NCBI RefSeq assembly: GCF_000218895.1
Contig: NC_015703.1
Coordinates: forward strand, 4,167,001 to 4,231,000
Source of the DNA: Runella slithyformis DSM 19594
GTDB lineage: Bacteria; Bacteroidota; Bacteroidia; Cytophagales; Spirosomataceae
Direction of reading: 5' to 3'
Length of the DNA: 64,000 nt
In this document: in pieces, positions 9,593 through 18,192 of the stretch
Position numbering within the stretch: position 1 is the stretch's first letter
How the letters are laid out: each line of letters begins with the position of its first letter
The notes under the pieces: generated by a model
Told to the model about the DNA's origin: nothing
The model's input: the letters and a program-made list of their open reading frames with translations, nothing else
Database searches by the model: none
Translations under genes and position numbers: made by a program

Positions 9593-10313
9593 ATGCTTAC
9601 ACTCATTTTCATCGTTTTTGGATGTTGCTTTATCTTAGAACGACTCATCCCGGGTTGGAAACTTCCTGACGTGCCGACGTGGACCATTAGAGTTCTGGCG
9701 GTAAATTTTGTTCAACTTGGCGTAGTGATATTGGCAGGGTACACGTGGGAGAAGTGGTTTTCGGTCTATTCATTATTTCACCTTTCCGACCACGTAAACC
9801 CTTATTTAGGGGGAATGATTGCCTATTTTACTGCGACTTTTTTTTTTCTACTGGTGGCATCGTTGGCGGCACACCGTTGATTTTTTATGGACCCATTTTC
9901 ATCAAATCCACCATAGTCCGCAACGAATTGAAGTCATCACTTCGTTTTATAAGCACCCATTGGAAATGACGGTCAACTCGATCATTGGCAGTTTGTTGGT
10001 GTATTTTGTATTTGGGTTAAGCATGGAGGCAGGTGGGATTTATACACTTTGTACCGCACTTGGGGAGTTTTTTTATCATACCAATGTAAAAAGCCCGCAA
10101 TGGGTTGGCTATATTTTTCAACGTCCGGAAATGCACAGAATTCATCACGAATACAACAAACACACCAATAATTATGGTGACATTGTTTGGTGGGATATGC
10201 TCTTTGGAACGTATGAAAATCCGAAAGAATTTAAGACCTCCTGCGGTTTTGACAACGAAAAAGAACAGCGACTTGTCGATATGTTGAAATTTAAAGATGT
10301 TCACAAAGAATGA
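9593..10313 (+). pseudogene. Fatty-acid hydroxylase/sterol-desaturase family protein, frameshifted in a T10 run
   Basis: Two overlapping frames, 9593-9880 and the one ending at 10313, make one membrane di-iron hydroxylase of about 240 aa. The first carries the N-terminal membrane helices. The second carries the His clusters HRWRH, HFHQIHH and HRIHH that bind the two irons in this superfamily. The frame changes at ten T residues (9838-9847): nine or twelve would restore the frame. This may be a sequencing error, a phase-variable tract or a true knock-out. Such enzymes hydroxylate lipids or carotenoid-like substrates; the substrate is unknown here. Confidence 0.75.
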
Positions 10314-10362
10314 TGGTCAGCATCAATTCCGCTTGGCGGTGAAACCTATCCACAGGGTTCGT

Positions 10363-10397
10363 AAGACCTTCCAAGTTTCAAAAACTTGGAAGGTCTT
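10363..10397. terminator. Bidirectional hairpin between convergent genes
   Basis: AAGACCTTCCAAGTTT (10363-10378) pairs with 10382-10397. It separates the desaturase-like gene from the convergent methyltransferase gene. The sequence has the look of a dispersed intergenic palindrome of this lineage. Confidence 0.75.
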
Positions 10398-10403
10398 TGC
10401 ATT

Positions 10404-10456
10404 TTAAGCTGTGGTTTATGTCCTTTAAGCCGTGGTTTGTGTCCGCACAAACCACC
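10404..10456 (+). repeat. Tandem 19-base repeat plus 10-bp inverted repeat at a gene end
   Basis: TTAAGCTGTGGTTTATGTCC is followed directly by TTAAGCCGTGGTTTGTGTCC, and GTGGTTTGTG then pairs with CACAAACCAC. The last codons of the methyltransferase lie inside this repeat, so its C-terminus has probably been remodelled by the duplication. Confidence 0.6.
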
Positions 10457-11039
10457 TTTCAGATTTCTTTACCAAAACAATCACCCCCGAGGCCCACGAC
10501 ATTTTAACCATTTCAAAACGGGTGTCCGCTTCGAGCGTTTGGATGAGTGCGGCTGCTTTTTCGGCGTGTCCTTCGGGCCAATTGGGTTGGGGGAGCATGT
10601 CGTCAATGATGTAAAACCCGCCCGGTTTGACCAACTTCAGGATTTCTTCCAAATGATTATATTTACCGGGCCATGTATCGGCAAAAACCAGATCAAAGCT
10701 ATCAGCGGGAAGCGTCACGATGACGTCTTCGCCGGGGCGGCAGATCAACTCCAGACGCGGATCGTGGCCAAGGTGTTTTTGAGCAATGCCGATCAGGTTT
10801 TCATCAAACTCTATCGAAATCAAGGTGGAATCAGCGCTCATTCCCTCCAAGAGCCAAGCCGTCGCGCGGCCGGTACCGGTTCCCAACTCCAGAAATTTTC
10901 CGGCAGGTTTGGAAGCAACAAGGGTTCTTAGAAAAACGCCCGTCAAATCATCGGAAGGTTGACCAAAGCTGATGGCGGCGGCATCTGCGTCAATGGCAGG
11001 AAGAATGGGCGGTTTGTGTGGAATGGCGGTATCGTTCAT
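10425..11039 (-). CDS. Class I SAM-dependent (O-)methyltransferase
   Basis: A 204-aa cytoplasmic methyltransferase. Motif I is FLELGTGTGRATAWLL (about residues 48-63). The acidic residue after strand 2 is in ISIEFD, and DLVFADTWPGKY followed by VKPGGFYIIDDM gives motifs IV to V. The layout resembles the small O-methyltransferase group related to COG4122, but the substrate is not evident. The final residues (about 10) are encoded in a local repeat. It stands alone and is convergent with the desaturase-like gene. Confidence 0.8.
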   Translation of the reverse strand: MNDTAIPHKPPILPAIDADAAAISFGQPSDDLTGVFLRTLVASKPAGKFLELGTGTGRATAWLLEGMSADSTLISIEFDENLIGIAQKHLGHDPRLELICRPGEDVIVTLPADSFDLVFADTWPGKYNHLEEILKLVKPGGFYIIDDMLPQPNWPEGHAEKAAALIQTLEADTRFEMVKMSWASGVIVLVKKSERWFVRTQTTA

Positions 11040-11085
11040 GACGGATTATTTGATTTCGGGCAAAGTTATAGCCCTCATTGGATTT

Positions 11086-11110
11086 CTTAGCGTCTCTGCG
11101 ACTTTGCGTG
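11086..11110 (+). repeat. Half of a dispersed intergenic repeat
   Basis: CTTAGCGTCTCTGCGACTTTGCGTG resembles a short intergenic repeat I recall from many Cytophagales genomes; a related CTAAGGCACT/AGTGCCTTAG palindrome is at 13069-13105. Only one arm is present here. Confidence 0.4.
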
Positions 11111-11120
11111 ATAAAAAAAA

Positions 11121-11912
11121 TCAAGCACAAAAACGACCGAAAAAGAGCAAAGAATCAACAACATGCTCTTCCCAATACGGCCATTCGTGTCCACCCGAAA
11201 ATTCATCGTATTGATGATCAATGCCGTGCTCTGCCAGCGCCTGATGCAATTGTCGATTCGGTTCAATAAGTATATCCTCACTGCCGCAATCAAAGCGAAA
11301 AGGGAGAAGCGTGGCTTTGTGTTGCAGGATAGCTTCCAACACCGATTCCTGCGTTTGAACTACGGAGAGCAATCCGTCAAAATCTTCCGCAAACTGACTC
11401 AATTGATTCAATTCCGTCACGGACGAATGGCCCGAGAATGCCCTGAAGGTATCGGGGTGTTTGGCACCCAACCGCAGCGCACCGTACCCGCCCATCGAAA
11501 GTCCCGTAATGAAAATCGGCAACGGACGCCCGGTGAGCTGTTCGGTCACCACGTTGGGTACATCTTCCACGATCCATTTTTCATAATCTTCCGAGACATG
11601 CGGCACGTAGCCGCTGCCGTCGGCAAACAGCCCGTCGGAGGGCATGACCAGCAGCATGGGCGGCAACGAACCTTCGTTAATAAGTCGCTCGGCGGTTTGA
11701 TGAACCCCTCCTTTCAGCGTCCATGCCCAGTGACTTCCGTACACCCCGTGCAGGAGAATGACCATGCCTTTGAGTTCGGTCACCGGCACGTCGGGGACAA
11801 ACACCGTGATGTCGGCGCGTTTATGGAGGGCCGGGCTTTTGACCGTAATCAGTCGCAGATGGTCGGATTCAAAGCGCGGGTCGGAGAGTTCGACGGTAAA
11901 AAAATGGGGCAT
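11121..11912 (-). CDS. Alpha/beta-hydrolase esterase (esterase D/feruloyl-esterase-like)
   Basis: A 263-aa serine esterase. The nucleophile elbow GLSMGGYG and the C-terminal catalytic His in SGGHEW are visible, with the acid probably in FRFDCGSED. The strand-rich N-terminus (HFFTVELSD) matches the tributyrin/feruloyl esterase-like branch. I chose the ATG at 11912; a TTG at 11951 would give an N-terminus that overlaps the upstream gene and looks non-native. No signal peptide is seen from this start. It follows the alcohol dehydrogenase gene by 28 bases and is likely co-transcribed; an esterase plus Zn-dehydrogenase pair recalls formaldehyde/S-formylglutathione systems, but that is only inference. 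Confidence 0.75.
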   Translation of the reverse strand: MPHFFTVELSDPRFESDHLRLITVKSPALHKRADITVFVPDVPVTELKGMVILLHGVYGSHWAWTLKGGVHQTAERLINEGSLPPMLLVMPSDGLFADGSGYVPHVSEDYEKWIVEDVPNVVTEQLTGRPLPIFITGLSMGGYGALRLGAKHPDTFRAFSGHSSVTELNQLSQFAEDFDGLLSVVQTQESVLEAILQHKATLLPFRFDCGSEDILIEPNRQLHQALAEHGIDHQYDEFSGGHEWPYWEEHVVDSLLFFGRFCA

Positions 11913-11940
11913 ACTTGCTACTGTGAAAACAATGGTTCCT

Positions 11941-13047
11941 TTAAAACACAATCACCCCCTTCGCATTCCTCCCCGCGTGCATATCGGCGAAGGCTTCGCC
12001 GAGTTGGTCTAAGGCGTAGGTTTTAGTCACCATTTTGTCCAGAATGAGGTCGCCTTTGGCGTAGAGTTGCTGGAGGATGGGAAAGTCAATTTGGGGGCGG
12101 GCTTTGCCGTAAAGGGGATTAATGTAGACTTTGTCCCATTCAAAGAGGTTCATGTCAATCGTTATTTCCTGCTCAATGCCGCTGACCTGACAGGCTACGC
12201 CCGCGTTGCGCACCATGGCGAGCGGAGCCGCACCGAGTTCGGGAATGGCCGTACATTCAAACGCGTAATCAGCCCCGCGCCCGTTGGTCATGGACTTGAC
12301 GGTTTGGGCAGCCTGCATGAGGCCTTTATCGGCTTTATCAGCGAGTACGGTGTCGGTGGCACCGTATTCTTTGGCCATTTCGAGCCGTAAGGGATTGATG
12401 TCTACGGCGATGATCTTGGCGGCACCCGCGATTCGTGCCCCCTGAATAACGTTCAGTCCTACGCCGCCCGTGCCGAGCACCACTACCGAACTTCCCGTTT
12501 TGACCTTGGCGGCATTGACCACCGAACCGTAGCCCGTCATGACACCGCATCCGACAATGGCTGCCGACGAAAAAGGCATATCGACCGTAATTTTAACGCA
12601 GGCGGCTTCGCGCACCAATGTGTATTCGGACATGGTGCCGAGACTGAAGGCGCGCTCAATGGGTTGGCCGTCCAGAAGGGTAGAACTCAGGGTGGCGTGG
12701 CCGCCAGAGGCCTTATTGCCTGCCGTAACGGGCGAATTGACTTCGCAGATATGTTGATTGCCTTCCTGACACTGAAAGCATTTGTGACACGGAATGGCCC
12801 AGTTGAGCATCACTTTATCGCCCGGCAGAAGGCTCGTCACCTCCGGGCCGATGTGGGTCACGATGCCGGCACCTTCGTGGCCCATGACGAGAGGCTTGCC
12901 CCACGATTGGGAGTCCCAGTCGGTATGGCAGATGCCCGCCGCTTTGATTTGTACCAATACTTCATCACCTTGCGGAGCAGCAACTTCGAGCGTTTGAATG
13001 GAAAATCTGCCGTTACCATCGGCGACGGCGGCTTTGGAGTGAACCAT
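11941..13047 (-). CDS. Zinc-dependent alcohol dehydrogenase (class III-like MDR family)
   Basis: A 368-aa medium-chain dehydrogenase/reductase. Catalytic zinc ligands are Cys40 (GICHTD), His57-Glu58 (GHEGAG) and the later Cys in VGCGVMTGYG. Structural zinc ligands are Cys87, Cys90, Cys93 and Cys101. The NAD-binding loop GTGGVGLN follows. The AGICHTD and VGCGVMTG signatures match the class III/S-(hydroxymethyl)-glutathione dehydrogenase-like branch, but substrate specificity is not proven. It shares an apparent operon with the downstream esterase. Confidence 0.85.
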   Translation of the reverse strand: MVHSKAAVADGNGRFSIQTLEVAAPQGDEVLVQIKAAGICHTDWDSQSWGKPLVMGHEGAGIVTHIGPEVTSLLPGDKVMLNWAIPCHKCFQCQEGNQHICEVNSPVTAGNKASGGHATLSSTLLDGQPIERAFSLGTMSEYTLVREAACVKITVDMPFSSAAIVGCGVMTGYGSVVNAAKVKTGSSVVVLGTGGVGLNVIQGARIAGAAKIIAVDINPLRLEMAKEYGATDTVLADKADKGLMQAAQTVKSMTNGRGADYAFECTAIPELGAAPLAMVRNAGVACQVSGIEQEITIDMNLFEWDKVYINPLYGKARPQIDFPILQQLYAKGDLILDKMVTKTYALDQLGEAFADMHAGRNAKGVIVF

Positions 13048-13068
13048 GTTGAAAGTGTTTTTTTACCA

Positions 13069-13105
13069 CTAAGGCACTAAGAATCAGCGAATCTCAGTGC
13101 CTTAG
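13069..13105. repeat. Intergenic palindrome CTAAGGCACT/AGTGCCTTAG
   Basis: A 10-bp perfect stem around a 17-base loop between two minus-strand genes; a T tract (GGTTTTTGG) follows only on the plus strand. It probably belongs to a dispersed repeat class and may also end the transcript from 13127-13909. Confidence 0.55.
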
Positions 13106-13126
13106 CGGTTTTTGGAAAATGGAAAG

Positions 13127-13909
13127 CTATTTTGCCTCGGGATATTGACTTAAATCAGGGCGTTTGAAATCGGTAAATATACTTTCGGGAAGTTTGTCAA
13201 AGACCATGATGTCGGTCAGGTCGCGGTCGCCGCGCTCGCCGGAAAGCATGATTTTTCCGTGTTGTTTATACTCCGTCCACGGACGAATGAAGCCCGGTTT
13301 TTCGGCATCAAATTTGGGATAATAGGCCCATTGCCACACCATTGGATTTGTTTTCTTTACCCACACCTTGTATTTGTTGTCGGGGGTATTGCCTACGCCT
13401 TTAAAGGTCAATTGAAGTACATCGGCTTCTACGCCATCCTGCGTTTTGTCTTCACCAAGGTATTTGAGGGTTACGCCGGAGTCTTTCAGTTTGAAAGGCA
13501 TCAAAAGCCAATAGCTGTCATTGATCCAGGCCCCTTTGCCGCTTTTTACAAATTTGGCGATGGAGTCGGGGGCGGTTTGTTCCTGCCCATATTTATAGAC
13601 GCGCCCTTTGTCGGTATTGATATTTAAAAGTACGGTCTGGTCGTTATTCACATTGTCGACGCGCACATTGCCCGTCCATTTGTCCCAGATCAGTTTGCGA
13701 TTCCCGAAAAAATTCCAGGCGATGTAGCGCGTTTTGTCCCAGTTTTTACGGCCGCCCATATTTTCCATCACTTGGTCGGCTATTTCGATGGCTTTGGCAT
13801 CGGAGCCGGCGGCGTCAAAACCGGGGGCTGCGGGGTTTTTTTGGGCAAAACAGGCCGAACATACCAGGAGTGCAAGTACGTTGAGGGTAAAAAGTTTTTT
13901 CATTGGCAT
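13127..13909 (-). CDS. Secreted conserved hypothetical protein (LolA-fold-like, DUF6503-type)
   Basis: A 260-aa protein with a cleavable signal peptide (MKKLFTLNVLALLVCSACFAQ; Met at 13909 or 13903). The body has the pattern DQVMENMGGRKNWDKTRYIAW, VRVDNVNN and later SYWLLMPFKLKDSGVTLKYLGE and YKVWVKKTNPMVWQWAYY, typical of periplasmic beta-sheet proteins with a LolA-like fold in Bacteroidota. Function is unknown. It is likely periplasmic and monocistronic. Confidence 0.7.
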   Translation of the reverse strand: MPMKKLFTLNVLALLVCSACFAQKNPAAPGFDAAGSDAKAIEIADQVMENMGGRKNWDKTRYIAWNFFGNRKLIWDKWTGNVRVDNVNNDQTVLLNINTDKGRVYKYGQEQTAPDSIAKFVKSGKGAWINDSYWLLMPFKLKDSGVTLKYLGEDKTQDGVEADVLQLTFKGVGNTPDNKYKVWVKKTNPMVWQWAYYPKFDAEKPGFIRPWTEYKQHGKIMLSGERGDRDLTDIMVFDKLPESIFTDFKRPDLSQYPEAK

Positions 13910-14049
13910 ACGTTTTTGACGTTAAAACAGTCTTTAAGGGCGGTTCTACCCAAGCGATTGATTTTTATCACCAAGGTAGCTGATTTTTGTCATATAGTAT
14001 CATCCAAAAACCCCACAATTTTATGGCATCCAATCAACGTAAAAAGAAA

Positions 14050-14892
14050 ATGAGAACAATTCTGGTCCCCACCGACTTTTCAGAAAATGCGCAAAAGGCT
14101 TTGGAGTTTGCTCAAATCATCGCAGAACGATACGACGCAGGTATTTCGCTGGTGCATGCGTATCATCCGCCCGTCGTTGATCCTAACCTGCCTGCCGAGA
14201 CGCTGGTGATGTTGGCGGAACAAACCGAAAAGATTGATGCGGAAAAGCTCGAGTCGTGGGAAAAAGAATGTCGGGCCGATGGCTTCGCCTGCGTAAGCAA
14301 ACCGGTATTCGGGGCGGCATCGGAAGTGATTTTGGATGAAGTCAAAGCCCAAAAGCCCATTTTGGTAGTCATGGGACGTACGGGCAAAGGCGGTTGGCTG
14401 GACAAACTCATGGGCAGCGTAGCCACGAGTGTGGCGGCCAAAGCGACCTGTCCGGTATTGGTACTTCCTCCGCAGGCACATATTATTGATATAAAGCGGA
14501 TCGTATACGCTACCGAACTCGAACGGCCCGAAGAAAATGCTTTGGGCTTTGCGTTCAATCTGGCTGAACACTTTAAAGCGGAACTAGATCTCGTCAAAGT
14601 AAATGCGGCCTTTGAAGTGAATATCTTTGACGATGAGCAGTTTCAAAATGATATCAAAGCGACATTCGGCGATAAAAAATACGCAATGCACACAATCGAC
14701 GACGATTCGGTTGTGAATGGATTGCAGAAGTACGCCGATACGCACCATGCAGACCTGATCGTGATGGCTACCCGCAAACGCGATTGGCTCTCAGGGATGA
14801 TCAATCCGAGCGTATCCAAAAAAATGGTGCTGAATACGCATATCCCGGTCCTGATCTGTCACTTGGAACAAACGGAAACATTAGAGGCGTAA
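14050..14892 (+). CDS. Universal stress protein, tandem UspA domains
   Basis: A 280-aa protein with two UspA domains (about 1-140 and 145-280). The first begins MRTILVPTDFSENAQKAL and has the nucleotide-binding loop GRTGKGGWLDKLMGS followed by ATCPVLVLP. The second has MATRKRDWLSGMINPSVSKK, which lacks the small-Gly loop, so ATP binding there is doubtful. I chose ATG 14050 because it begins exactly at the conserved first strand; an upstream ATG at 13987 would add 21 non-conserved residues. Usually induced by stress. It stands alone between a secreted protein gene (divergent) and the M56-paralogue gene (convergent). Confidence 0.9.
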   Translation: MRTILVPTDFSENAQKALEFAQIIAERYDAGISLVHAYHPPVVDPNLPAETLVMLAEQTEKIDAEKLESWEKECRADGFACVSKPVFGAASEVILDEVKAQKPILVVMGRTGKGGWLDKLMGSVATSVAAKATCPVLVLPPQAHIIDIKRIVYATELERPEENALGFAFNLAEHFKAELDLVKVNAAFEVNIFDDEQFQNDIKATFGDKKYAMHTIDDDSVVNGLQKYADTHHADLIVMATRKRDWLSGMINPSVSKKMVLNTHIPVLICHLEQTETLEA

Positions 14893-14939
14893 GCCCTGTA
14901 AAAATATGTAAAGTCTTGCGAGAATGGGTTGTTTAGAGT

Positions 14940-14968
14940 ACACCCGGGGCCGTTTTGGACCCGGGTGT
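14940..14968. terminator. Terminator between usp and the M56-like paralogue
   Basis: ACACCCGGG (14940-14948) pairs with CCCGGGTGT (14960-14968), followed by CTTTGTGTTT. It lies 48 bases past the usp stop, between convergent genes. Confidence 0.7.
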
Positions 14969-14990
14969 CTTTGTGTTTGGACACATTTGT

Positions 14991-16061
14991 TCATGGCCTA
15001 TAATTATGAGTAATGATGGCAACGGTGCGTTGGGCCGATTGACGGGTAGAGTCCGTATACACCACAGCGCAGGCGATTGTTTTGATGTTGTCAAATTTCA
15101 ACTGCTCAGCCTGCTGAAGCGTACTCAGTTGATTATCAATGAGGAAATGAGCGGTATTGTAAAAGTTTTCGACGCGGAGTGCTCCTTCTTCGGCAAAATA
15201 GATGCGATTGCGGGCACCGGTTTCATAGATGTACTGAAGAGCTTCCTGTCCCAATTTGGTAAAACCGTTGGCAGCTTTCAAAGGGTTCTTGTAAAACTGA
15301 CGTCGTACATCGTATAAAAGAGCATCTTCTTCACGACTTTTTTCTTCCTTCTTTGCTTTGTTATAGCCCGGGGCATGGTCATTTATCCATTTTTCAACCG
15401 CCTTTTTATCCTGTTCGGCAATGGCAGCAAAGACAGAATCGTGCGAGTTGTCGCTGATTCCGCAATTGGCCTTTTGGGTATCTATCCAGCCACCAAATGC
15501 AGCAATAGGTTTGTCAATTTCTTTTAAATCGTCCGTTGCACATCCTCCTCCTCTTTTTAAGTAAGAGGTTTGGATGCTTATTTCAGTCAGGTAAAATCCC
15601 AACGGGTCGTATTTCATTTGTTTGACAAAAAATACTCCACCGACCTTTTTAAATTCCTGTTGAATCGCCGCCAAGTCTTTGAGAGTTACTTTTGGCGTGA
15701 TGATCCAGTATAGTTTATCTCCCTTATAAATCACGTATTTGGTTTTCGAAATCGGGGAATATTTGAGGGCTTGCTCAGTCCGGGAAGAGTCAGTTTTAAC
15801 AGGATTTGCAGATTCCAAAATCGATTTCAACTCAGGCACTTTTGCTATTACTGTCGCCGCTACCTCTTCCCGATACGGTTTGGTAAAAGCCGCGCACAGC
15901 CACAGCATTCCCACAAAGGCAAAGTACTTGCCGATGCTCTTCCACGGGGAGTTGGCTTTGTTCATCATTTCGATGCGTGTTTTGAGCATAGATTTGTTGA
16001 AGCGCGGTCCGCCGAAGTGGTTGGTGAAGCTGAAGAGGTCGGGGTGAAAGAGAGAATTCAT
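14991..16061 (-). CDS. Truncated paralogue of the neighbouring M56 sensor (peptidase domain missing)
   Basis: The 356-aa protein aligns from its first residues with the C-terminal part of the gene at 16235-18079. FGGPRFNKSMLKTRIEMMNKAN matches FGGPNFNKSFLKARIEMMNKAN in the neighbour, and IGKYFAFVGMLWLCAAFTKP (a membrane helix, about residues 43-62) is identical. A later STKYI/SKTKYV...WIITPK block is also shared. The HExxH peptidase core and N-terminal helices are absent. The result is a single-span protein with a periplasmic sensory-like domain. It may be a regulatory decoy of the sensor or a duplication by-product. Confidence 0.7.
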   Translation of the reverse strand: MNSLFHPDLFSFTNHFGGPRFNKSMLKTRIEMMNKANSPWKSIGKYFAFVGMLWLCAAFTKPYREEVAATVIAKVPELKSILESANPVKTDSSRTEQALKYSPISKTKYVIYKGDKLYWIITPKVTLKDLAAIQQEFKKVGGVFFVKQMKYDPLGFYLTEISIQTSYLKRGGGCATDDLKEIDKPIAAFGGWIDTQKANCGISDNSHDSVFAAIAEQDKKAVEKWINDHAPGYNKAKKEEKSREEDALLYDVRRQFYKNPLKAANGFTKLGQEALQYIYETGARNRIYFAEEGALRVENFYNTAHFLIDNQLSTLQQAEQLKFDNIKTIACAVVYTDSTRQSAQRTVAIITHNYRP

Positions 16062-16085
16062 GGTAAATGTGTCGGGTTATATTTT

Positions 16086-16213
16086 AACCCCATGCTTTAG
16101 CGTGGGGCAAAAAAAACAGATATTCAACGCACGGCTTTAGCCCTGACATTCAAGGCTAAAGCCGTTTTTTTTTCATTGTTTTGACCTTTGCCCCAGCCTA
16201 AAGGCATGGGGTT
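16086..16213. repeat. Nested palindromic intergenic element
   Basis: Outer arms AACCCCATGCTTTAGCGTGG (16086-16105) and the near-reverse-complement ending GGCATGGGGTT (to 16213) enclose a perfect inner stem, ACGGCTTTAGCC (16131-16142) with GGCTAAAGCCGT (16154-16165), which is followed by nine T residues. The inner stem works as a terminator on the plus strand. The nested symmetry resembles REP/MITE-like elements. Confidence 0.7.
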
Positions 16214-16234
16214 TGCGGATAAGGTTTCATGGCT

Positions 16235-18079
16235 TTATTTTTCCGTAAAAATCAATGTATAATACTTCCTTTCGGTTTTGTCTTTGTTCCAGGTATCCAT
16301 AAATATCGCCGAATGAAATTGACTCAGAGGTATTTGCTCTATTTCGTCCATGGTAGTGGATTTTCCGTTCAACATAACAATGTCATTTCTGCGGGCTTCG
16401 GCGATTTGTAGAAAATTATTAGCCGAAAGATTGAGGTATCTTGACTTTTTAGCCTGCGATTTTAGATTAGTTAAGCTCTCTTTTGTGAAGGTCGTACTTC
16501 CCCCCGCGCCCAAATGATCGGTTGTTTGTATTTGCAGGTATTTGATGCGATTTTTATCCCATTCCTTTTGGGCTATTTCTTCCTCCTGTATTGCTGTCGC
16601 TGTCAGTGAAGCCACCATATCTTTCTTAAATAAGGTTCCGCCAAAGCCGGATTTGCCTATTGAAATATACCCACCCCTTGAAGGTATAGGTCTGATAGAA
16701 TCTTCCGGTGCGTATGTCCTTATGGTGGCTCCACTGCCTTCATTTCTGAATGCTCCGGCGGTAATACCAATGATAAACGTATTGAGAGGGTCCATTTTTA
16801 CTTCGGTTACTTCAAACCTCAGGTCACGTTTGGCGAATTCTTTTTTCATTTCTACGAAGTCTTCCAATGTAGTTTTGGGGGTGATCAGCCAGTGGAGTAC
16901 ACCTTTTTCGTACGTGATGTATTTAGTAGAGGAAACCAACGTTTGAGTATCAGCTTCAACGGTAAGCGGTACGTTTAGCTCCAAAGAAAGACTGTCTTTT
17001 CGGATTTCTGTCAGGGGTTCATCCCACACAAAATCATTAAAAGCTGCCTTCGGAGCAGGTACAGATTCCAAAATCGCCTTCAATGCAGGCACTTGCGATG
17101 CCACTTTCTTGGTTACCTCCTCCCGATAGGGCTTCGTAAAAGCGGCGCACAGCCAGAGCATTCCCACAAAGGCAAAGTACTTGCCGATGCCCATCCATTT
17201 TGAATTTGCTTTGTTCATCATTTCGATACGTGCTTTAAGAAACGATTTATTAAAATTCGGTCCACCGAAGTGGCTGGTAAAGGTTTGTTTGTCGGCCGAG
17301 AGCGTAGTGCGAAGCAGATGGTATTGATACGATTTCTTTTCGATGCCGCTGTTCAGCACGGCGCGGTCAGTGATGAATTCGAGCGTTTCCCGAACCAGTC
17401 GCTGATGCCACCACGCAAATGGATTGAACCAAAACACGATCTTCAGCACTTCGGCCGTAAGCATGTCAAGGCTGTGGAGTTGGTGCGCGTGTACGCATTC
17501 GTGTGCCCACACCTGCGCCCACTCTTCTTCGTTGTGGTGGGCGGGATTGTAAAAAATCCGGTTGAAAAACGAAAAAGGCGACGTGATGCCATCACTTTCG
17601 ATCAAATAGACGCCTTCATCGGTGGTGTATTGGGTGCCGTTGCGTTTCAGTCGCCAAAGTGCGCCCAACTGAATCATTAATTTCAGCGTTAACAAACCCG
17701 CCACTGCACCATATATGATGCCTATCCAATCCCACACCGAAAGCGACGATTCCGGATTTGTTCCCGTCAATTCTGAATCAGCAGCCACGGCCTGCTGTGG
17801 GGTAGAAACATACGGCTCGGATCTGTCCTTCATCGTTGCGGGAGGAAGTTGGGCAGGAGGTAACACCACAGCCACAGCTTTGGCGGGGGCATCCGGCATC
17901 CACGCAACATCGGGCAGGGGAATGACGGGCAGCAGCAGCGTTGCCGCTACATTGATCCACAACAGCCACCGATTGACCTGCAAAAAAGTCTCACGCTTGA
18001 CCAGCCACGCGTACGCCGACGTAAGAATGGCCAATACGAAGCCGGCTTTCAGAAGATAGGAGAAGAATTCGTAGTTCAT
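16235..18079 (-). CDS. M56-family (BlaR1/MecR1-like) membrane metallopeptidase sensor
   Basis: A 614-aa membrane sensor-protease. Four membrane helices are visible (about residues 5-27, 38-55, 117-138 and about 297-315). The zinc motif HECVH is at residues 193-197, with a downstream ETLEFITDRAVL carrying the third ligand Glu/Asp. In the BlaR1 paradigm an external signal activates the protease, which relieves the BlaI repressor. The C-terminal half after the last helix is a periplasmic domain with no penicillin-binding signature that I can see, so the ligand is unlikely to be a beta-lactam. ATG 18079 is preferred over a TTG 15 bases upstream. It follows the blaI-like gene by 113 bases. Confidence 0.88.
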   Translation of the reverse strand: MNYEFFSYLLKAGFVLAILTSAYAWLVKRETFLQVNRWLLWINVAATLLLPVIPLPDVAWMPDAPAKAVAVVLPPAQLPPATMKDRSEPYVSTPQQAVAADSELTGTNPESSLSVWDWIGIIYGAVAGLLTLKLMIQLGALWRLKRNGTQYTTDEGVYLIESDGITSPFSFFNRIFYNPAHHNEEEWAQVWAHECVHAHQLHSLDMLTAEVLKIVFWFNPFAWWHQRLVRETLEFITDRAVLNSGIEKKSYQYHLLRTTLSADKQTFTSHFGGPNFNKSFLKARIEMMNKANSKWMGIGKYFAFVGMLWLCAAFTKPYREEVTKKVASQVPALKAILESVPAPKAAFNDFVWDEPLTEIRKDSLSLELNVPLTVEADTQTLVSSTKYITYEKGVLHWLITPKTTLEDFVEMKKEFAKRDLRFEVTEVKMDPLNTFIIGITAGAFRNEGSGATIRTYAPEDSIRPIPSRGGYISIGKSGFGGTLFKKDMVASLTATAIQEEEIAQKEWDKNRIKYLQIQTTDHLGAGGSTTFTKESLTNLKSQAKKSRYLNLSANNFLQIAEARRNDIVMLNGKSTTMDEIEQIPLSQFHSAIFMDTWNKDKTERKYYTLIFTEK

Positions 18080-18192
18080 AGTTCCGATGGTCAATTTCTG
18101 ATGTAAAAAACAGTGATATGCGGGCCGTTAAGGTTTGGAATCAGTATGAAAGAAATCAGTAAGAACGCCCATCGGAAATGGACAATCTTCCA

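Noticed and set aside
7496-10313. Prophage or insertion-sequence remnant as a cause of the broken genes
   Set aside because: No transposase, terminal inverted repeats or phage genes; the lesions are single-base or homopolymer changes.
11163-12026. 287-codon plus-strand frame
   Set aside because: Antisense to the esterase gene, whose catalytic motifs are intact.
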